Shown here: piece after piece, positions 6,918 to 9,658 of the stretch
How positions within the stretch are numbered: position 1 is the stretch's first letter
How the letters are laid out: each line of letters opens with the position of its first letter
Source of the DNA: Alphaproteobacteria bacterium
GTDB taxonomy: Bacteria > Pseudomonadota > Alphaproteobacteria > RF32 > CAG-239
NCBI GenBank assembly: GCA_024408895.1
Contig: JAKSUO010000038.1
Coordinates: forward strand, 1-9,658
Direction of reading: 5' to 3'
Length of the DNA: 9,658 bases
Notes under the pieces: generated by a model
Database searches by the model: none
Told to the model about the DNA's origin: nothing
The model's input: only the letters and a program-made list of their open reading frames with translations
Position numbers and translations under genes: made by a program

Positions 6918-7475
6918 TTAGAAGTTATAACGTACACCTACGTTTATATCTCCGATATAATCGAATAAATCATTATCTATATGATGATACCGGACCATAC
7001 TTCTGAGCGCCCATTTTTCATTTATGTTATATTGGGCACCTAATCCGGCACGAAATGCTGTGTCATTTTTGGTTAAATGTAATTCAATATCATCAAGTTT
7101 TAGATTATATTTTAAATCAAAATTATAGTAACCTACGCCAACCATAGCAAATAACTCTACTTTTGAGCTGCATGGCAGATAACCGACGGCATCAATTCCA
7201 ATGCTGGAGTAAGACAAATCAAATACATTCTCAACGTCTGTTTCTGAAGAAGCTTGTGAAGATAATTCTAATCCAAAATAATCATTGAATTTTATCCCAA
7301 AATTCAAATTTGCAACAAAAATAGCGTCAGTGTCACCTCCGCTGATTTTATTGCTATATTCCAGTTTAGTTCCACCTAAATCCAAACCGACATAAGGTTT
7401 GGAAAAATAATCGGTTGCTTGGGCCTGAGCGGCAAATAAACATGCCACACCGGCAAGTAATAATGTTTTTCTCAT
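6918..7475 (-). CDS. Outer-membrane beta-barrel protein, OmpA-like 8-strand type, 185 aa
   Basis: Residues 1-20 are a clear signal peptide (MRKTLLLAGVACLFAAQAQA) with an AQA cleavage site. The mature 165 residues show alternating hydrophobic beta-strands with glycine/aromatic patterns (PYVGLDLGG, VANLNFGIKF, FGLELSSQA, SSIGIDAVGYL, LFAMVGVGYYNF, TAFRAGLGAQYNI, ALRSMVRYH). The protein ends VGVRYNF, the C-terminal aromatic signal read by the Bam assembly machinery. The size fits an 8-stranded barrel without a peptidoglycan-binding domain (OMP_b-brl type). The in-frame region extends upstream to 7586, but the ATG at 7475-7473 has AAGGAA about 9 nt before it and begins the signal peptide exactly, so it is the start. 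An intrinsic terminator lies only 30 nt upstream, so expression probably depends on read-through from the leader described at 7505-7745. Specific function is unknown. Confidence 0.88.
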   Translation of the reverse strand: MRKTLLLAGVACLFAAQAQATDYFSKPYVGLDLGGTKLEYSNKISGGDTDAIFVANLNFGIKFNDYFGLELSSQASSETDVENVFDLSYSSIGIDAVGYLPCSSKVELFAMVGVGYYNFDLKYNLKLDDIELHLTKNDTAFRAGLGAQYNINEKWALRSMVRYHHIDNDLFDYIGDINVGVRYNF

Positions 7476-7504
7476 AGTTTTTATTCCTTTTCTTTCGTTA
7501 CAAT

Positions 7505-7530
7505 AAAAAAGTCGCTTGGAGTAAGCGACT
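7505..7530 (-). terminator. Intrinsic terminator in the leader (probable attenuator)
   Basis: A perfect 8-bp stem (7523-7530 with 7510-7517) with a 5-nt loop is followed in the minus direction by a run of T at 7509-7505. It sits between the leader promoter and the outer-membrane protein start, 30 nt before the ATG. Its 5' arm shares 7527-7530 with the 9-bp long-range pairing of the leader, so the two cannot be complete at the same time. Confidence 0.85.
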
Positions 7531-7738
7531 GGAAGTTGGTAACTATTTATTGGAATAGTGCGACATATTTGCCTCAGAACAGGCATATATCTCTGCAGTT
7601 ATATATGATGTCACGTTAAACGGCTTATTTTGCCGCCTTCCAGTCATACCGTATATAACCATCAGGCATACAAAATTAACGTTTTGCATGAACGCCAATA
7701 ACGAGGTTACCACACCCCAGACACAGTCTCCCGTATCC
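7505..7738 (-). ncRNA. Structured leader RNA with terminator upstream of the outer-membrane protein gene
   Basis: On the minus strand the RNA can form several good helices. These are a 9-bp hairpin with one G-U (7682-7690 with 7667-7675, 6-nt loop); a GC-rich hairpin (7632-7635 with 7621-7624); a 10-bp hairpin with one mismatch (7581-7590 with 7565-7574, 6-nt loop); and a 6-bp hairpin (7554-7559 with 7542-7547). A perfect 9-bp long-range pairing (7637-7645 with 7527-7535) encloses the last three. A second long-range match of 7 bp (7706-7712 with 7537-7543) could close the whole domain. It ends in an intrinsic terminator. I recognise none of the cobalamin, TPP, FMN or glycine riboswitch signatures. 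It may act in cis on the downstream gene, as a free sRNA, or both. A 65-codon frame (7740-7543) is open across it, but its ATG would be at the very 5' end without a ribosome binding site. Confidence 0.55.
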
Positions 7739-7744
7739 ATAAAA

Positions 7745-7774
7745 ACTGTAAGACAATTAATAGTTGAATGTCAA
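7745..7774 (-). promoter_or_regulatory. Promoter of the leader RNA and outer-membrane protein gene
   Basis: Read on the minus strand, a perfect TTGACA (7774-7769) and TACAGT (7750-7745, 4 of 6) are separated by 18 bp. Transcription would start at about 7738, in the sequence GGATACGGGAG. No comparable promoter is visible between the leader terminator and the outer-membrane protein ATG. Confidence 0.55.
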
Positions 7775-7797
7775 GCATTTTTTATAATGTATGGTGG

Positions 7798-7817
7798 AAA
7801 AAGCATTTTTTGCTTTT
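7798..7817 (-). terminator. Weak terminator-like hairpin downstream of recG
   Basis: AAAAGCA/TGCTTTT (7817-7811 with 7805-7799) form a 7-bp stem with a 5-nt A loop and end in a short T-run on the minus strand. The stem is mostly A-T. It lies about 110 nt after the recG stop and just before the leader promoter, which is the right place for the end of the recG transcript, but the signal is weak. Confidence 0.35.
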
Positions 7818-7925
7818 AAGCTTGCTTTTTTATGTGATGTCTGTGTGAAAACGTGCAAGACACTGAAACAAGTTTGATATAACGTGACGAGGTATTAACA
7901 ATGGGAAAAATAGTAAAATGGAAAT

Positions 7926-9658
7926 TTATCCGGCGTTGTAGGTTTTGATGGCCTCGTCTTGTTCAAACAAATACAACAAAGTGCGTAGAGCATTTCCGCG
8001 TTGACTTTGCAAATTCGGATCATTTTGCAAAATCAGAGCGGCATCTTTAGTTGCTGTCAACAGCAAATCGCCGTGAACACTCAAGTCTGCCAGTTTGAAA
8101 TTACTGAAACCGGATTGCCGCGTACCCAAAACTTCACCGCCGCCGCGCAGTTTTAAATCTTCTTCGGCAATAACAAAGCCGTCTTCGGTTTGTTTCATTG
8201 TGTTTAGGCGGGTTCGCGCCACTTCGCTTAGTGGGTAGCCGAACATTAAAATACAGTTGGATGCTTCGGTTCCACGCTTAATGCGACCACGCAGTTGATG
8301 CAGTTGCGCCAAGCCGAAACGCTCGGCGTGTTCCACAATCATAACAGTGGCCGCCGGCACATTAACCCCGACTTCAATTACGGTGGTTGAAACTAACAGC
8401 TTTATCTTACCGTTTTTAAACTCATCCATTACGGCATTTTTTTCGCTTTCTTTCATTTTACCATGCACTAAGCCGACTTGATTACCAAAGATTTTTTGCA
8501 GGCTTTCATATCGTTCAGTGGCTGCCGATAAATCAATTTTTTCGGATTCTTCCACCAACGGGCAAACCCAATAAGCTTGTGCGCCGGTTTGCAACTTGCG
8601 CTGCAATGCGGCAACCACATCGTGAATTTTGCTTAAAGGCAAAACGGTTGTGGTAACCGGTTGACGTCCGGCCGGAAGCTCATCAATTTGCGAATACTCC
8701 ATATCACCGTACATTGTCAGCACCAAGGTACGAGGAATAGGGGTCGCCGTCATTACCAATACATCACACAAATTGCCTTTTTGCGACAGGCTCAACCGTT
8801 GACGAACACCGAAACGATGTTGTTCGTCAATAATCACATAGGCCAAATCCTTAAAAGTCACGTCATCGGTAAACAGCGCGTGTGTGCCGATTAAAATATT
8901 GATTTCACCACTAGCTAATTGTTCTAAAATTTGTTTGCGTGCTTTCCCTTTGATATTACCGGTTAAAAGCGCCGCCGTGATACCGATTTTTTCGCACAAA
9001 TCGGCAATAGTTTCATAATGTTGCTGTGCCAATATTTCTGTTGGTGCCATAATGGCTGCCTGTGCGCCGTTTTCAACAACATTTAACATCGTCAAAAGTG
9101 CCACAATGGTTTTACCGCTGCCGACATCACCTTGTAGCAGACGAGACATTTTGTAGGGTGCAGCCATATCCGATTCAATTTCGGCGATAACACGTTGTTG
9201 CGCTTTGGTTAGTTCAAAAGGTAATATTTGCAGCAGTTTATTTTTTAAACTTCCTGTGCCGATAAGTTCGCGTCCTTTTTGTTTTTTCAAGCGTTGACGA
9301 ACAATTGCCAATGAAATTTGATTTGCCAGCAATTCGTCATAAGCCAATCGGCGACGTGCCGGTGCGTTCGGCGATAAATCATCAAAAGTCTGCGGATGAT
9401 GTGCCAACCATAAAGCTTGCTTAAAAGATGTAAAATTTTCCTGCTTCAGATATTTTTCATCAAGCCATTCCGGCAAGTCGGGCAAATTGCGAAACGCTTG
9501 CAGAACGATTTTATTGAGCATTTTATTTGTTATGCCGGCCGTCAGCGGATACACTGTTTCAATTTGCGGCAACAACTCGGGATGAGAAACGTCAACAAAG
9601 TACTCGGGATGAGACATTTGCAACGCACCGTTAAATATTTCAATTTTACCGCTGATAA
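7926..9658 (-). CDS. recG: ATP-dependent DNA helicase RecG, 5' end outside the window
   Basis: About 577 codons are present of a protein usually near 690; the frame stays open to the window edge, so the true start lies beyond 9658. The first residues, FNGALQMSHPEYFV, are the end of the RecG wedge (OB-fold) domain that grips branched DNA. The helicase core has motif I QGDVGSGKT, APTEILAQQHY, GTHALF, motif II IDEQHRFG, motif III TATPIPRT, TVIEVGVNVP, and motif VI with HQLRGR. These are followed by the RecG-specific end EEDLKLRGGGEVLGTRQSG. RecG uses ATP to regress stalled replication forks and to branch-migrate Holliday junctions in the cytoplasm. Motif VI reads QLRGRIKRG where most RecG proteins have QLRGRVGRG; the flanking arginines are kept. 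The neighbouring minus-strand leader has its own promoter, so recG is probably the end of its transcript. Confidence 0.97.
   Translation of the reverse strand, partial: ISGKIEIFNGALQMSHPEYFVDVSHPELLPQIETVYPLTAGITNKMLNKIVLQAFRNLPDLPEWLDEKYLKQENFTSFKQALWLAHHPQTFDDLSPNAPARRRLAYDELLANQISLAIVRQRLKKQKGRELIGTGSLKNKLLQILPFELTKAQQRVIAEIESDMAAPYKMSRLLQGDVGSGKTIVALLTMLNVVENGAQAAIMAPTEILAQQHYETIADLCEKIGITAALLTGNIKGKARKQILEQLASGEINILIGTHALFTDDVTFKDLAYVIIDEQHRFGVRQRLSLSQKGNLCDVLVMTATPIPRTLVLTMYGDMEYSQIDELPAGRQPVTTTVLPLSKIHDVVAALQRKLQTGAQAYWVCPLVEESEKIDLSAATERYESLQKIFGNQVGLVHGKMKESEKNAVMDEFKNGKIKLLVSTTVIEVGVNVPAATVMIVEHAERFGLAQLHQLRGRIKRGTEASNCILMFGYPLSEVARTRLNTMKQTEDGFVIAEEDLKLRGGGEVLGTRQSGFSNFKLADLSVHGDLLLTATKDAALILQNDPNLQSQRGNALRTLLYLFEQDEAIKTYNAG

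Noticed and set aside
7476..7586. N-terminal extension of the outer-membrane protein frame
   Set aside because: It spans the leader terminator and has no ribosome binding site; the signal peptide starts cleanly at 7475.
8661..8894. Plus-strand frame of 77 codons
   Set aside because: Antisense to the recG helicase core.
9621..9623. TTG codon as the start of RecG
   Set aside because: The frame continues open upstream with residues (ISGKIEIFNGA) that fit the RecG wedge domain; the true start is outside the window.
1..9658. Mobile element, defence island, CRISPR array or tRNA
   Set aside because: No transposase, integrase, regularly spaced repeats or tRNA-like cloverleaf found on reading both strands; the genes are housekeeping or envelope types.

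Overview
The window looks like a chromosomal segment of a low-GC (AT-rich) Gram-negative bacterium, most likely an alphaproteobacterium. The Gram-negative call rests on an outer-membrane beta-barrel protein, a Sec-exported DsbD-like N-terminus and a large exported cysteine-rich protein. The alphaproteobacterial call is an inference, mainly from the uracil-DNA glycosylase, whose motif 1 (GLAPGLNGANQTNRPFTND) and cysteine layout resemble, from memory, the UDGb-like enzymes of that class. I cannot place the genus. I see no transposase, integrase, CRISPR array, tRNA or rRNA, so this reads as core chromosome and not a mobile island.

Layout. Positions 1-871 carry two minus-strand genes: the N-terminal end of a DsbD/ScsB-like protein (cut by the window edge) and, upstream of it, a family 5-type uracil-DNA glycosylase. 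A divergent region (872-1084) separates them from an unrecognised cytoplasmic helical protein (1085-2068, plus) that ends in a strong terminator. Positions 2110-2483 have no convincing protein gene but hold a candidate structured small RNA ending in its own terminator. An apparent two-gene plus-strand operon follows: an exported protein made of three divergent Cys-containing repeats (2484-3791), then an RlhA-like U32-family RNA hydroxylation protein (3801-6071). A convergent cold-shock gene (6170-6373, minus) has a terminator between it and that operon. After an AT-rich gap come, all on the minus strand, an 8-stranded-type outer-membrane protein (6918-7475), a long structured leader with promoter and terminator (about 7505-7745), and recG (7926 to the window end, 5' part missing).

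The most interesting signal is non-coding. Between recG and the outer-membrane protein gene is a roughly 235-nt RNA on the minus strand. It has a TTGACA promoter, a series of good hairpins, a 9-bp long-range pairing and an intrinsic terminator whose 5' arm overlaps that pairing. No separate promoter is evident between the terminator and the OMP start codon. This is the architecture of a cis-acting attenuator or riboswitch-type leader, and I match it to no known class. A second structured RNA candidate lies at 2166-2410. Among the proteins, the triplicated exported protein and a glycine-to-lysine change in RecG helicase motif VI deserve a second look.
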